Source: Methanosarcina horonobensis HB-1 = JCM 15518 (GTDB lineage: Archaea; Halobacteriota; Methanosarcinia; Methanosarcinales; Methanosarcinaceae). From it: 64,000 nucleotides of DNA. Location: NCBI RefSeq assembly GCF_000970285.1, contig NZ_CP009516.1, forward strand, positions 3,017,036 to 3,081,035, given 5' to 3'. How positions within the stretch are numbered: the stretch's first letter is position 1; each line of letters begins with the position of its first letter. Positions 18,258 through 27,512 of the stretch are shown in pieces. Under the pieces are notes generated by a model. That model saw only the letters and a list, made by a program, of their open reading frames with translations. It had not been told where the DNA came from and made no database searches. The translations under genes were made by a program, and so were the position numbers.

Positions 18258-18548
18258 ATGAAGATAATATCAAGCAGACTTATTCCGGTTCCACATAAGG
18301 GAAGAAATGAAATGCTACAAAAAATGTCTACTCAGTTTTTAGCAACTGTCTCATTAGCAATGCTAATACTTGTTATGATTTTATATTATATTGAAGAGTT
18401 CTTTTTTCCAGGACACGATTCTTCTTTCATGATCTTTAGTCGTTTTGTGGGTTTAGCGATCTTTGCCTTGATGGCGACAGCCGTAATAGCCATAGCCATT
18501 TCAGTTTTTAAATTCGCTTTTAAATTCGTAAAAAGACAGATAAAATAA
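18258..18548 (+). CDS. Small two-helix membrane protein, 96 aa
   Basis: Two strongly hydrophobic segments are visible (about 27-47 and 60-85), separated by EEFFFPGHDSS, with a basic tail (KFVKRQIK). The family is not recognised. The first ATG (18258) has no ribosome binding site. An internal ATG at 18312 lies behind AGGGA and would give a 78-residue protein that keeps both helices, so the start is uncertain. In the leader a 17-nt unit, GATGATGAATAGATAAC, occurs twice between about 18180 and 18212. Confidence 0.5.
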   Translation: MKIISSRLIPVPHKGRNEMLQKMSTQFLATVSLAMLILVMILYYIEEFFFPGHDSSFMIFSRFVGLAIFALMATAVIAIAISVFKFAFKFVKRQIK

Positions 18549-18757
18549 AAGAACTCTTTAAATTAAAAGACGCTTTAAACCAGAATAATGCTTTTAAATC
18601 GTTTAATATGGTTCAGAAAGAGAATCTAAAAAGATAATTTGAAGATAAACTCTGGACAAATAATCCCGTACCGTGTTAAAGAAAAATTACCTGGCAAAGA
18701 AAAAACATAAGGCCAGGAAAATCTAGTAGGAAACTGATGCGATATTACCTCAGAACT

Positions 18758-19345
18758 TTACAGACTCGAATCTTCTTTCTTTTCTACTAACCTTCCGTAC
18801 ATATTTGCGATGAATATCGAGTTTGTAAAGAAGATTGCAGGTATGCCGATGAGTACGATCGAAAGCACTGCAAAGATAATAGCAAGAGCATACTGTTTCA
18901 GTATTGTGATGATATACTCCCCGATATTATCCCTGACAACTTTCAGGATATCAAACTCAAAGAAAGACTCAACTGTCTGCTTCCTGAAAAAGTTAACCGC
19001 AAGCATTGGTATCACAAAGAACCCTAACAGCAGGTTGACGAGATTTCCGAAAGCTTCATTGACATACATCGCAGCAAACAATATAATCATATATACTATG
19101 TAGAAGGGAAGAGCTTTCAGGAAAACCATGAACCCAAGTTTCAGGTCCTCCGTAAAATCGAGTTTGATAAGCCCTTCATACCTGCCTTCAATAAATTCAT
19201 TGATAAGCCTTACAATATATCCGAAAAGTGCAAACCATCCTATAATGGGAATAATTAATAGGAGTATATAAAGAAGCCTTTTCGGGATTTTGAAAGGATA
19301 TTTGAAAGCTTCAGAAAAACTTATGGTTTCTATAATAATCACCAT
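18758..19345 (-). CDS. DUF4013-type multi-pass membrane protein
   Basis: 195 residues. It starts with the EAFKYPFK motif seen at the N-terminus of DUF4013 proteins, then has about five hydrophobic segments (residues 23-45, 73-95, 98-115, 145-172 and an adjacent stretch). Function is unknown. The gene stands alone between small genes. The start ATG lies about 21-28 nt downstream of a good TATA box, so the transcript is probably leaderless, which agrees with the absence of a ribosome binding site. Confidence 0.75.
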   Translation of the reverse strand: MVIIIETISFSEAFKYPFKIPKRLLYILLLIIPIIGWFALFGYIVRLINEFIEGRYEGLIKLDFTEDLKLGFMVFLKALPFYIVYMIILFAAMYVNEAFGNLVNLLLGFFVIPMLAVNFFRKQTVESFFEFDILKVVRDNIGEYIITILKQYALAIIFAVLSIVLIGIPAIFFTNSIFIANMYGRLVEKKEDSSL

Positions 19346-19810
19346 ATATAATGCTATTTTTTAAGTATATAAAACTTTGTAAATATAAGTTCAAAGATAT
19401 ATATGGGTTTTGAGAAATAAATATAAAAAGAGGCTGAAACCCTGAAATAAGAAGCCGAGAAGTTAGAATCAAGAATAGAAGTAAGAAAAAATCGAGAAAA
19501 AAACGAAAATAGAGAAGTATTCTTTATAAGGAAAAAAGTATAGCTATTTTAATTGAAAACACATTTGTTCGAGTTCCTGCCTTTATGAGTAAGATTGTAA
19601 ATAATAAGATCGCAAATAATGAAATCGTGAATAATAAAAAAACGAAGGGACAATTGCCTTTAAATGAAATCTATAGTTCTAAAGTGCTTTAAACATATGT
19701 CTGTAAATAACTGAATTTGGTTTTTGAAATGGAAGTTAAGATAAGGTTTTTTTCTAACCCCTCCAGATCTTCTCATAAGTTTCTTTTCTTGAAAGGAAAA
19801 GTTTACTCTG
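19346..19810. other. Intergenic region with three 15-bp imperfect repeats
   Basis: AT-rich. Three 15-bp units of the type TAAGATCGCAAATAA lie in phase at 19590-19604, 19605-19619 and 19620-19634. No coding potential was recognised in the rest. Confidence 0.5.
19363..19376 (-). promoter_or_regulatory. Archaeal TATA box for the DUF4013 gene
   Basis: On the minus strand this reads AGTTTTATATACTT, a good match to the methanogen TATA element. It is centred about 25 nt before the ATG, so transcription would begin at or near the start codon. Confidence 0.55.
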
Positions 19811-19948
19811 TTATTTTTTCTTTTTCTCTTTTTCAAGCATCTTCTTTGCTGCTTTATCGCCTGAAGAAGCTTTCTTCTGCAGTTTTTCCATTTCCTTGCG
19901 AACTTTGGAGTTAGAAATCTGTTCCATATCTTTCTTAGCCATTACCAT
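19811..19948 (-). CDS. Tiny lysine-rich protein, 45 aa (paralogue A)
   Basis: The minus strand encodes 45 residues, starting MVMAKKDMEQI and ending in a run of Lys/Glu. It aligns along its length with the 44-residue product at 20839-20973: both start M(V/A)M.KKDM, share a K(E/M)..LEK...A.SG/SAG.K.AKK segment, and end in polylysine. Both have GAAGGT about 7 nt before the ATG. Conservation of two copies with the same ribosome binding site argues for real genes. Function is unknown; a nucleic-acid- or ribosome-associated role is a guess from charge only. Confidence 0.7.
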   Translation of the reverse strand: MVMAKKDMEQISNSKVRKEMEKLQKKASSGDKAAKKMLEKEKKKK

Positions 19949-20447
19949 ATGACGAACCTTCAGCGAGATTGTTTATGCAATCTCCTTATACTTATTTCGC
20001 AGCTGAAACTTTATCATATATTACTGCAAGTCCGTACATTAAGTGTCAAAAATATTTAATGGTTTTGGCAAGAAGGGCTTTGCACCGAAGTACCTTTTCA
20101 GCCCGAATTTAAGCTCAGATACGATTTAGGTGCAAGTTGAGAATTAGGGTAGTTTTTGGATGTAAAATGACCCAAATATAAATATTAATTAATAAATATA
20201 TAGAATGAATTATTTTTTGAGTTTTATTTCTGCGAGATTATTACACAATAACAGTTAAAGAAATTACTATATGTAGGTTTAATAACTTCGTTTTTTACAG
20301 GACTTTTATGGGGGGATATTCAATGTAGAGGGTTTCGTTTACAACAGCATAAATTATTATCATGCCTTTTGAATATTCCTTAATCATTTCTCACTTAGAT
20401 TTCTAATCAGCCTGTGTACATCAGTGAAAAATCTTGAAACCTATATA
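19949..20447. other. Intergenic region, about 500 nt
   Basis: AT-rich, with the upstream region of the tiny lysine-rich gene at its left end. No further gene, RNA or repeat was recognised. Confidence 0.35.
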
Positions 20448-20717
20448 TCACACTGTTATCGTTTTCTCAACTTTCACCTGCGAGAAATCTGGATTAATTC
20501 CATTCTCATGCATCTCATGAATTACTATCTTTAAATTATATTCAATAATTTTAACCAGCAATTCATTTACCTGAACAACCTGATTTTCAGATTTTAAAGT
20601 CTCCCCAAATATCCTCTTTATTACAGCGTTTGTAGACTCAATGTTGCTTCTTTTATGATAATGCTCATGAATTAAGGAGAAATGAATCCAGAAGAAATAA
20701 ATCAAGAAAAGAACCAA
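20448..20717 (-). pseudogene. DDE transposase remnant (C-terminal piece)
   Basis: About 75 residues match the end of IS4/IS5-type DDE transposases: HYHKRSNIEST.A.IKR.FG with the catalytic-region Glu, then VQVNELLVKIIEYNL and IHEM.E.GI. The first about 15 residues are low-complexity, and the rest of the transposase is missing upstream on this strand. No terminal inverted repeats were found. It is a decayed insertion between the two tiny lysine-rich genes. Confidence 0.75.
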
Positions 20718-20838
20718 GAAGAAAAGAGATAAAAGATTCTGAAACTACACTGTTATTGAGAAGAAATTTCCGGGACCGGGTTTAGAGATTCCCGGACCCT
20801 CTACTAATGTAAGACAAAAAGAAGAAAAGTGTCAAAGA

Positions 20839-20973
20839 TTACTTTTTCTTCATTTCCTTTGCAAGTTTCTTCTTTGCATCCTTGCTGCCTGCGGAAGCCA
20901 TTTTTTCCAGCTCCTGCATCTTTTCTTTCTTAGCGCTCTTTTTCTTATCCATATCTTTTTTAGACATTGCCAT
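20839..20973 (-). CDS. Tiny lysine-rich protein, 44 aa (paralogue B)
   Basis: It starts at ATG 20971-20973, with GAAGGT about 7 nt upstream. A longer in-frame reading to 21045 would add hydrophobic sequence with no support. Its product is highly basic and helical (KEKMQELEKMASAGSKDAKKKLAKEMKKK). It is the paralogue of 19811-19948, with 864 nt between the two start codons and the transposase remnant between the genes. Function is unknown. Confidence 0.7.
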   Translation of the reverse strand: MAMSKKDMDKKKSAKKEKMQELEKMASAGSKDAKKKLAKEMKKK

Positions 20974-21234
20974 TGTATATACCTTCATAGAATTTAATGA
21001 AGTAAAAAATATCCGTATAGGTACAATGCCAGTAAAGTACCTCAACAGATATCATATTAGTCCATTATTTTCATTTTTAAAACTATTTATCAGTTTCCCG
21101 CGGGAGAAAACTCCGGGCTTCTTTATATTATTTACGAGATTAAGAAGCCAAGCATTTTTGAAATATCAGTTAAAAAGTTTAAAAAGGACAGAAAAAGGGA
21201 TTAAAGAAAAAAATTCCCTCATCCCTCTACAGGA

Positions 21235-22848
21235 TTACTGTCCCTGCTTACCTTCTCTTTCTTTTCTGTATTTACACATTGCCCTGATGAGACCCTTAAA
21301 TGGAGGAGACGGTCTTCCAGGTCTTGACCTGAACTCCGGATGGAACTGAGATGCAAAGAAGAAAAGCTTGTCAGGGATCTCGGCAATCTCCATTCTATTT
21401 TTGTTTTTGCCGGAAAAAACCATGCCAAAGGACTCAAGTCTGTCAACAAACTCGGGGTTTACTTCATACCTGTGGCGGTGGCGCTCGACAATGTAATTGG
21501 TTTCATAAAGCTTTGTGGCAATCGAGCCTTCCTTAAGGATAGCATCGTAGTCTCCAAGGCGCATAGTACCGCCCATATCCGCAACTCCGGTTTGCTCAGG
21601 CAGGATGTCAATTACGGGATAAGGAGTATCTTCATCAAACTCCGTGCTGTTTGCCTTTTCAAGGTTCACAACGTTTCTTGCAAACTCAATTACAGCAAGC
21701 TGCATTCCCAGACAGATTCCAAGGAATGGAATATCGTTTTCCCTGGCAAATTTGATTGCAAGCATCTTGCCTTCGGTCCCACGTCCTCCAAAACCACCAG
21801 GAATCAGGATACCATCAAACTGTTTGAGCTTCTCGACCTCTGCAGGGTCTTCTTCAAGGGTCTCAGCTTCAACCATATTAACTTCAACTTTGCAGGCGTT
21901 ATCAATTCCACCGTGCTTAACAGCCTCAAGGATGCTGAGATAGGAGTCTTCAAGATTCGTGTATTTGCCTACAATTGCCAGTTTGACTTCGTCGGTTGTG
22001 GATTTCATCCTTGCAACCATTTCGCTCCATCCACTGTCCTCAACACAGGACTCCAGCTTCAGATGCTTCATGAGCCTGGTGGTCAGGCCCTGCTCTTCAA
22101 TCGTAAGAGGCACGTCATAAATATCATCGGCATCATAGGCACTTATGACCAGTTCCTGAGGCACATCACAGAAAAGAGCGATTTTTTCTTTGGCACTTTC
22201 CTGTAGAGGAGTCTTTGATCTTGCAACAATTACTTCCGGGCTCAGTCCAAGAGCTCTGAGCTCTTTTACTGAATGCTGAGAAGGCTTGGTTTTCTGCTCG
22301 CCCTGCAGGTCTTCCATTACAAGAGTCACATGGATAAAAACGATATTTTCGGAAGGTTCTTCTCTGTGCATCTGGCGGACTGCTTCAAGGAAAGGCATAC
22401 TTTCAATGTCTCCCACAGTCCCCCCGATCTCAACAAGACAGATATCGGCCCCACTTCTGGCTGCAACCTTTCTTATTTTGTTCTTGATCTCATTTGTTAT
22501 ATGGGGGATGATCTGGACGGTCTTTCCAAGGTAATCTCCTCTTCTTTCCTTGGCAATTACTTCCTGGTAAACCTTGCCTGTGGTGAGGTTGTGGTCTCTG
22601 GTAAGTTCCGTGTCAAGGAACCTCTCATAGTTTCCAAGATCCAGGTCAACCTCACCTCCATCCCTGAGTACAAAAACTTCCCCGTGCTGGTAGGGGCTCA
22701 TGGTACCTGCATCAATATTGATGTATGGATCGATCTTGATAGCCGTAACTTTATAACCTTTATTTTTCAGGTTCCTGCCGATGGATGCAATGGTGATGCC
22801 TTTCCCAAGCCCGCTCATCACCCCACCGGTAACTACAATGTACTTCAT
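21235..22848 (-). CDS. pyrG: CTP synthase (glutamine-hydrolysing)
   Basis: 537 residues, the usual length. The N-terminal synthetase domain has [13 protein letters not shown] with the nucleotide-binding loop, [15 protein letters not shown], and [12 protein letters not shown]. The C-terminal class I glutamine amidotransferase has [14 protein letters not shown], the nucleophile C379 in LGICLGMQ, and the His503/Glu505 pair in QFHPEF. It converts UTP, glutamine and ATP to CTP. The ATG has GAGG about 10 nt upstream. It stands apart from the neighbouring leftward genes. Confidence 0.98.
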   Translation of the reverse strand: MKYIVVTGGVMSGLGKGITIASIGRNLKNKGYKVTAIKIDPYINIDAGTMSPYQHGEVFVLRDGGEVDLDLGNYERFLDTELTRDHNLTTGKVYQEVIAKERRGDYLGKTVQIIPHITNEIKNKIRKVAARSGADICLVEIGGTVGDIESMPFLEAVRQMHREEPSENIVFIHVTLVMEDLQGEQKTKPSQHSVKELRALGLSPEVIVARSKTPLQESAKEKIALFCDVPQELVISAYDADDIYDVPLTIEEQGLTTRLMKHLKLESCVEDSGWSEMVARMKSTTDEVKLAIVGKYTNLEDSYLSILEAVKHGGIDNACKVEVNMVEAETLEEDPAEVEKLKQFDGILIPGGFGGRGTEGKMLAIKFARENDIPFLGICLGMQLAVIEFARNVVNLEKANSTEFDEDTPYPVIDILPEQTGVADMGGTMRLGDYDAILKEGSIATKLYETNYIVERHRHRYEVNPEFVDRLESFGMVFSGKNKNRMEIAEIPDKLFFFASQFHPEFRSRPGRPSPPFKGLIRAMCKYRKEREGKQGQ

Positions 22849-23223
22849 GGGTAAGCTTCCTCGATAATTTTTCTATAGGGATTCTGGACCAGAAGATAGT
22901 CCCTTAAATTTCAGATTAAAGAGTAATCAGAGGAATAATTTATACAAATTCTTGATTCAATTCTTGTGTACGAACACAATACCAATATCTTCATGATATA
23001 AAAATTACTCTCTAATTCCAGAAAGAAACAGACTCAAATGATGAGTTAAAAACCAGGACAGTTTACAAAAAAAATCAGAAATTGAACCTTAGAAATCCCA
23101 AAACTTAGAAAGTCAAAAACTGAAAATTCAGGAGCTTAAAAATTCAAAATTCAAGAAGATAAACAGAAGACTCAGACAGGAGAATTATGGACTGCAAAAA
23201 GGACATGAGCCCGGCTTCCGAGC
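22849..23223. other. Intergenic region, 375 nt
   Basis: Low-complexity, A-rich sequence with loosely repeated AAAATTCA/AGAAA words around 23070-23160. It contains the pyrG promoter region. No gene was recognised. Confidence 0.35.
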
Positions 23224-23991
23224 TTAACCTTCCTCCATAAATTTTAATAAAATATAGGTTGTGCAGGTTACAAACAGAATTGAGAATAGAAGAGCCTGAG
23301 CAAAACTCACGCTGAACTGAAGCCCGGCTGGCAGCATGAAATAGAGGAAAAACAAGAATACAAGCAGTAAAAACCCTCCCAGAGCCAGGACAAAGGGGAA
23401 CCTTTCATTCTGTCCCATACCTCTTCTAGTCCTTTTTCCCGATGAGGCCGAGAGCCCCCCTTTAAAGTTCTTGAGGGCTGAAGATGAGATCCCAACAAAA
23501 CCACTCCCCGATGTCCGCGGGCGAGAGGCTTTTTTTATAGGCTCCGCAGTTATTGAAGGCTTTGAAGGCTTTAACAACTCATCAGTATCCTCTTCCCATT
23601 TACCGGGCTCGTCCTTTTGGGGCTCCTGTGGTCTTGCCTCGACCTTTCCAAGCTGGACTGGAAAACCTTTCTTCTTTGAGCCGTAACCTGCAGTGATATA
23701 TATCTGACCCTTTGTAAGTACCCTGCCTTCCTGAGGGATTCTTGCAACTGCAGAAATATACTCTTTCTGGAGCACGTAAGGATTGTCTCGCAAAAATGTG
23801 ATCTGGCCTTTCAGTTCTTCGCTCACTGAGAGGTGAATATGGGTTGGAGATCCGTAGTTTGTAATAAGGATTTCAAAGGTCTGCTCTCCGCCTGGATAAA
23901 GGGGGATTTCAATACTTTCGTTTTCAAACTCAATTGAGTTTATTTCCTGCCGGTTGATGACAACATTCTGGAATATCTGTTCCAAGTTCAA
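23224..23991 (-). CDS. Archaeal membrane protein of unknown function, 255 aa
   Basis: The N-terminal region (1-115) is beta-rich with an IEFENESIEIPLYPGGEQTF.I.I.N.G.PTHIHL pattern, like an immunoglobulin-type extracellular fold but with no signal peptide. A charged Pro/Lys/Ser-rich linker (about 115-195) follows, then two C-terminal membrane helices (about 200-222 and 228-250). The architecture resembles uncharacterised euryarchaeal proteins with a C-terminal membrane hairpin. It begins 8 nt after the Trm112-like gene and is almost certainly in one transcript with it. Confidence 0.75.
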   Translation of the reverse strand: MNLEQIFQNVVINRQEINSIEFENESIEIPLYPGGEQTFEILITNYGSPTHIHLSVSEELKGQITFLRDNPYVLQKEYISAVARIPQEGRVLTKGQIYITAGYGSKKKGFPVQLGKVEARPQEPQKDEPGKWEEDTDELLKPSKPSITAEPIKKASRPRTSGSGFVGISSSALKNFKGGLSASSGKRTRRGMGQNERFPFVLALGGFLLLVFLFFLYFMLPAGLQFSVSFAQALLFSILFVTCTTYILLKFMEEG

Positions 23992-23999
23992 CCCTCACA

Positions 24000-24182
24000 T
24001 CAGTTCCTGAGGTCTGCAGGAAGCAAATTCGGAATCCCCTCATCTATGGGATAATGCTCTTTGCAGATAGGGCAGTAGAGGGTTCCGGATATGACCTCTT
24101 CTTCATTTTCTTCAACAACGTTCAAAATCAGGTCGCCCTTACACACAGGGCAGGCCAGAATATCCATAAGATCTTTTTTCAC
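24000..24182 (-). CDS. Trm112-like zinc-ribbon protein, 60 aa
   Basis: A 60-residue Trm112/UPF0434-type protein. Two CxxC knuckles (C11/C14 in LACPVCKGDL and C37/C40 in YCPICKEHYP) bind zinc, and the DEGIPNLLP tail is characteristic. Archaeal Trm112 is known to activate several methyltransferases that act on tRNA, rRNA or release factor. The start is GTG 24180-24182 behind GGTGA. The downstream membrane-protein gene starts within 9 nt. Confidence 0.88.
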   Translation of the reverse strand: MKKDLMDILACPVCKGDLILNVVEENEEEVISGTLYCPICKEHYPIDEGIPNLLPADLRN

Positions 24183-24729
24183 AAAAATTCACCATCAAAG
24201 CCACTTTTGCGATAGGGAAGACAGAATTATATTTTTCGCCGGGATAGTTAAAGACTCTATTGTCATAATCCAATTGACTTATTTATGTATTCCGTTGACT
24301 TCTCTTATCTATATCCTTTAATCCCTGTTTATTCCTTTGATCTCTGTTACGCCAACACTTTATGTGTTCAGCTAATCTTTTTTCAATTAACTTCATACTT
24401 TAATGAGATCCAAGTACTTACAGGTAACTTATAATTTTACTGCATATTTATGAGTTGGGATTTAGTACTTCTACTTCAAGTAATGACTTTAGATATATAT
24501 TAATACATATTGTTTTTTTAAATAAAGTTTATAACATAATAACATTTGATAGTCCTAAATAATCTTTTTAACTGAACAAGTTGAGTTTCAGGAACGATAG
24601 ATTCAGCTCAATTTATTTCAGGATCACAGGTTTCGGAATATTGTTTGATCCAGGGGGAGAGACCTGGAATTGGGATAATTTACAAAAGTGCGGTTTTACA
24701 AAAAATGAGACGACAGTGTGGTATAGGAA
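24183..24729. promoter_or_regulatory. Upstream region of cooS, long possible leader
   Basis: A 547-nt spacer between the divergent Trm112-like gene and cooS. TATA-like runs lie around 24492-24530 (TATATATTAA, TTTAAATAAAG), about 200 nt before the cooS ATG, which would give a long 5' untranslated leader. The ribosome binding site of cooS is weak (TAGGAA directly before the ATG). I see no clear riboswitch fold. Confidence 0.4.
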
Positions 24730-26604
24730 ATGAAATTGACGGTGTTTGAGAAAAGCATTGACCCTGCGACCCAGAGCATGCTGGAGAAAGCAGAAAACGA
24801 AGGTATAGAGACTGTATGGGACAGGTATGAAAAGCAACTTCCTCAGTGCAGTTTTGGACAACTGGGGATTTGTTGCAGGAACTGCAATATGGGTCCCTGC
24901 AGGATAGATCCCTTCGGTGAAGGGGCTGATAAAGGGATATGCGGCGCGACTGCAGATATTATTGTTGCTCGAAATCTCTTAAGGATGATTGCCGCAGGAG
25001 CGGCCGCCCACTCTGACCATGCAAGGGATGCGGTGTTAACCTTTAAGAAAATGAGCGAAGGAGAAGCTGGAAGCTATGGGATAAAAGGCGAAGCAAAACT
25101 GTTCTCCCTTGCCTCGGAATACGGGATCCTTGCAGAAGGAAAAAGCCGTGAAGAAGTGGCAGGCGAACTTGCAAATGCGTTGCTTACGGAGTTTGGAAAA
25201 CAGAATGGGCCTCTTTTATGCACAAGGCGGGCGCCCGGATCAAGGCGCAGACTCTGGGCAGAGCTCGGGATAGAACCCAGAGGAATTGACCGGGAAATTG
25301 TAGAATGTATGCACAGAACCCATATGGGAGTGGACAATGATGCAACCCATATCCTGCTGCATGGGCTGCGTACAGGGCTTTCGGACGGTTGGGGAGGTTC
25401 CATGATTGCAACCGATGTCCAGGATATTCTCTTCGGGACTCCGGAGCCTAAGAAAAGCACTGTAAATCTTGGAGTGCTTTCCCCTGATAAAGTAAATGTA
25501 ATTGTCCATGGGCATGAACCAATCCTTTCAGAAATGATTGTGGAAACTGCGGAAGACCCCGAACTTCTTGGACTTGCAAAGGAGAAAGGAGCAGCCGGAA
25601 TCAATGTTGCTGGAATCTGTTGTACCGGAAACGAAACCCTGATGCGTCACGGGACACCCATAGCAGGCACCTTCCTCCAGCAGGAACTAGCAGTAATTAC
25701 AGGGGCTGTGGAAGCTATGGTTGTGGATGTCCAGTGCATTATGCCTTCTCTTGGAAGCCTTACTGGCTGCTATCATACAAAATTCATATCCACATCTCCA
25801 AAAGCCGATTTCCCCGGAACTTTGAGAATGGAATTCCATGAAGAGAAGGCTTATGAAACTGCAAAAGAGATTGTAAAAACAGCTGTAGAAAACTTCCCAA
25901 ACAGGAATCTCGAAAAGGTAAATATCCCGGAAGAAAAGCAGGAATGTATGGTTGGTTTCAGCGCGGAAGCAATCCTTAAAGCTCTTGGCGGAAGTCCTGC
26001 CCCTCTTATTGAAGCGATCGCCGGAGGCGCAGTGAAAGGAATCGGAGCAGTTGTGGGATGCAATAACGTAAAGATCCAGCACAATTACGGGCATGTGAAC
26101 CTCGTAAAAGAGCTGATTAGAAATAATGTCCTGGTAGTGACTACAGGCTGCAATGCAATTGCATGCGCCGAAGCCGGGCTCCTTGTGCCTGAAGCCGCTG
26201 TTCTGGCAGGAAACGGACTTAAAGGTATCTGCGAAGCTCTTGACATTCCTCCTGTCCTGCATATGGGTTCCTGTGTTGATATTAGCCGCATCCTGGTGCT
26301 TGCCTCGGCAATTGCAAACAGCCTGGGAGTGGATATAAGCGACCTCCCGGCTGCCGGCGCAGCCCCTGAATGGATGAGCGAAAAAGCCGTGAGTATAGGT
26401 GCTTATGTTGTTTCTTCGGGAGTGTTCACCGTACTCGGAACGGTTCCACCTGTCCTTGGCAGCCAGGCAGTTACATCCCTTCTGACAAAAGGTCTGGACG
26501 GCGTTATTGGTGCAAGCTTTGCAGTTGAGCCTGATCCTTTCAAAGCTGCAGACATGATGCTTGAACGTATTGAAGGAAAAAGAAAAGCACTGGGCTTGAA
26601 ATAA
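24730..26604 (+). CDS. cooS: Monofunctional Ni-carbon monoxide dehydrogenase catalytic subunit
   Basis: 624 residues, the standard CooS length, oxidising CO to CO2. Cluster B/D cysteines are present at C40, C48, C49, C52, C57 and C71 in the CSFGQLGICCRNCNMGPC segment. C-cluster ligands are H262 (GHEP), C297/C298 (GICCTGNE), C336 (VQCIMPS), C444 (VGCNN), C474 (TTGCNA) and C515 (MGSCVD), with the conserved K552 in MSEKAVSIG. All ligands are present, so it should be active. It is the homodimeric bacterial-type CODH, not the acetyl-CoA decarbonylase/synthase alpha subunit. cooF follows after 15 nt. Confidence 0.97.
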   Translation: MKLTVFEKSIDPATQSMLEKAENEGIETVWDRYEKQLPQCSFGQLGICCRNCNMGPCRIDPFGEGADKGICGATADIIVARNLLRMIAAGAAAHSDHARDAVLTFKKMSEGEAGSYGIKGEAKLFSLASEYGILAEGKSREEVAGELANALLTEFGKQNGPLLCTRRAPGSRRRLWAELGIEPRGIDREIVECMHRTHMGVDNDATHILLHGLRTGLSDGWGGSMIATDVQDILFGTPEPKKSTVNLGVLSPDKVNVIVHGHEPILSEMIVETAEDPELLGLAKEKGAAGINVAGICCTGNETLMRHGTPIAGTFLQQELAVITGAVEAMVVDVQCIMPSLGSLTGCYHTKFISTSPKADFPGTLRMEFHEEKAYETAKEIVKTAVENFPNRNLEKVNIPEEKQECMVGFSAEAILKALGGSPAPLIEAIAGGAVKGIGAVVGCNNVKIQHNYGHVNLVKELIRNNVLVVTTGCNAIACAEAGLLVPEAAVLAGNGLKGICEALDIPPVLHMGSCVDISRILVLASAIANSLGVDISDLPAAGAAPEWMSEKAVSIGAYVVSSGVFTVLGTVPPVLGSQAVTSLLTKGLDGVIGASFAVEPDPFKAADMMLERIEGKRKALGLK

Positions 26605-26619
26605 GGGAGGTAACTCATA

Positions 26620-27162
26620 ATGAAAGATGTGATTATCCGGCCTGAACTCTGCATGGGCTGCCGCTCCTGCGAGGTTGCTTGCGCTGTTTCCCATTCAAAG
26701 AGCAAAAACCTATTTTCAGCTTTAGGAGAAGATCCAGCCCCGAAAAAACGCATTTCTGTAGAGTATATGCCTGCCATTGAAGCCTCAGTGCCGATTACCT
26801 GCCGCCACTGCGAGGATGCACCCTGTGTTTCGGTTTGCCCCACAAAAGCTCTTTCGAAAGATACAGCTACCGGTACTGTAAACCACAATCTTGAGCGTTG
26901 CGTGGACTGCTGGACCTGTTCTATGGTCTGCACCCGTTTTTCTTCTCTGTACCAGTTAATTCTTGCTTCAGGATGCTGGACCTCTTCCATGGCTAACAAT
27001 TACGGAGTAATTGACAGGCGCACCGAAGAGGGAACCGTGGTAAGATGTGACCTGTGTGAGGGCAGGGAATTACCCGCCTGCGTGGAGGCATGCCCTACAC
27101 ATGCTCTTGTGTTTTTTGAGGTAGAAAGGCGTCAGGAAGCAAATTCATTTAGCTTCTCCTGA
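26620..27162 (+). CDS. cooF: CooF-like 4Fe-4S ferredoxin partner of CODH, with internal duplication
   Basis: 180 residues with four 4Fe-4S cysteine sets: CMGCRSCEVAC (11-21), CRHCEDAPCVSVCP (61-74), CVDCWTCSMVC (94-104) and CDLCEG..LPACVEACP (143-159). It should accept electrons from CooS. After the third set there is a 22-residue insertion. The segment GCWTSSMANN (118-127) repeats DCWTCSMVCT (96-105) but has lost its cysteines. The DNA shows the same 66-nt offset (26908 and 26974). Homologues of this type normally run from the third cysteine set directly into a YGVI/FGVI segment. Four cysteines of set three remain, so it may still function. Confidence 0.9.
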   Translation: MKDVIIRPELCMGCRSCEVACAVSHSKSKNLFSALGEDPAPKKRISVEYMPAIEASVPITCRHCEDAPCVSVCPTKALSKDTATGTVNHNLERCVDCWTCSMVCTRFSSLYQLILASGCWTSSMANNYGVIDRRTEEGTVVRCDLCEGRELPACVEACPTHALVFFEVERRQEANSFSFS

Positions 27163-27196
27163 AAACTGCAAGATGAATCAAAACTATTCTGACAGG

Positions 27197-27216
27197 CCCC
27201 GCTGCCGGTAGTGGGG
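27197..27216 (+). terminator. Terminator hairpin after cooF
   Basis: CCCCGCT (27197-27203) pairs with AGTGGGG (27210-27216, one G-U) over a 6-nt loop and is followed by TTTGTT. It lies 34 nt past the cooF stop. Confidence 0.6.
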
Positions 27217-27512
27217 TTTGTTAATGCTTTCATTTCGCACAGGGAACAATAGAATGATGCAGGTTATATTTCGGATTAAATATTTGGGACTTTCCTTTTA
27301 AGATAATTACTTGCATAACTTCTGACCAGTCTGAAGTGATCTTACGCTTACAGATCCTGCATATAAGAGATTTCCAGCCTGCTCCACGAACTAAGAAAAA
27401 GCAATATTAAAAAACTTAAACTGCTGTGCCAGGCAGGCACAATGAGTAAAAAAGTAAAAAGAGGTTTAATTGTTAGGAACTGTTTAATGTGTAAAAAATT
27501 TTGCTTTCGTTT

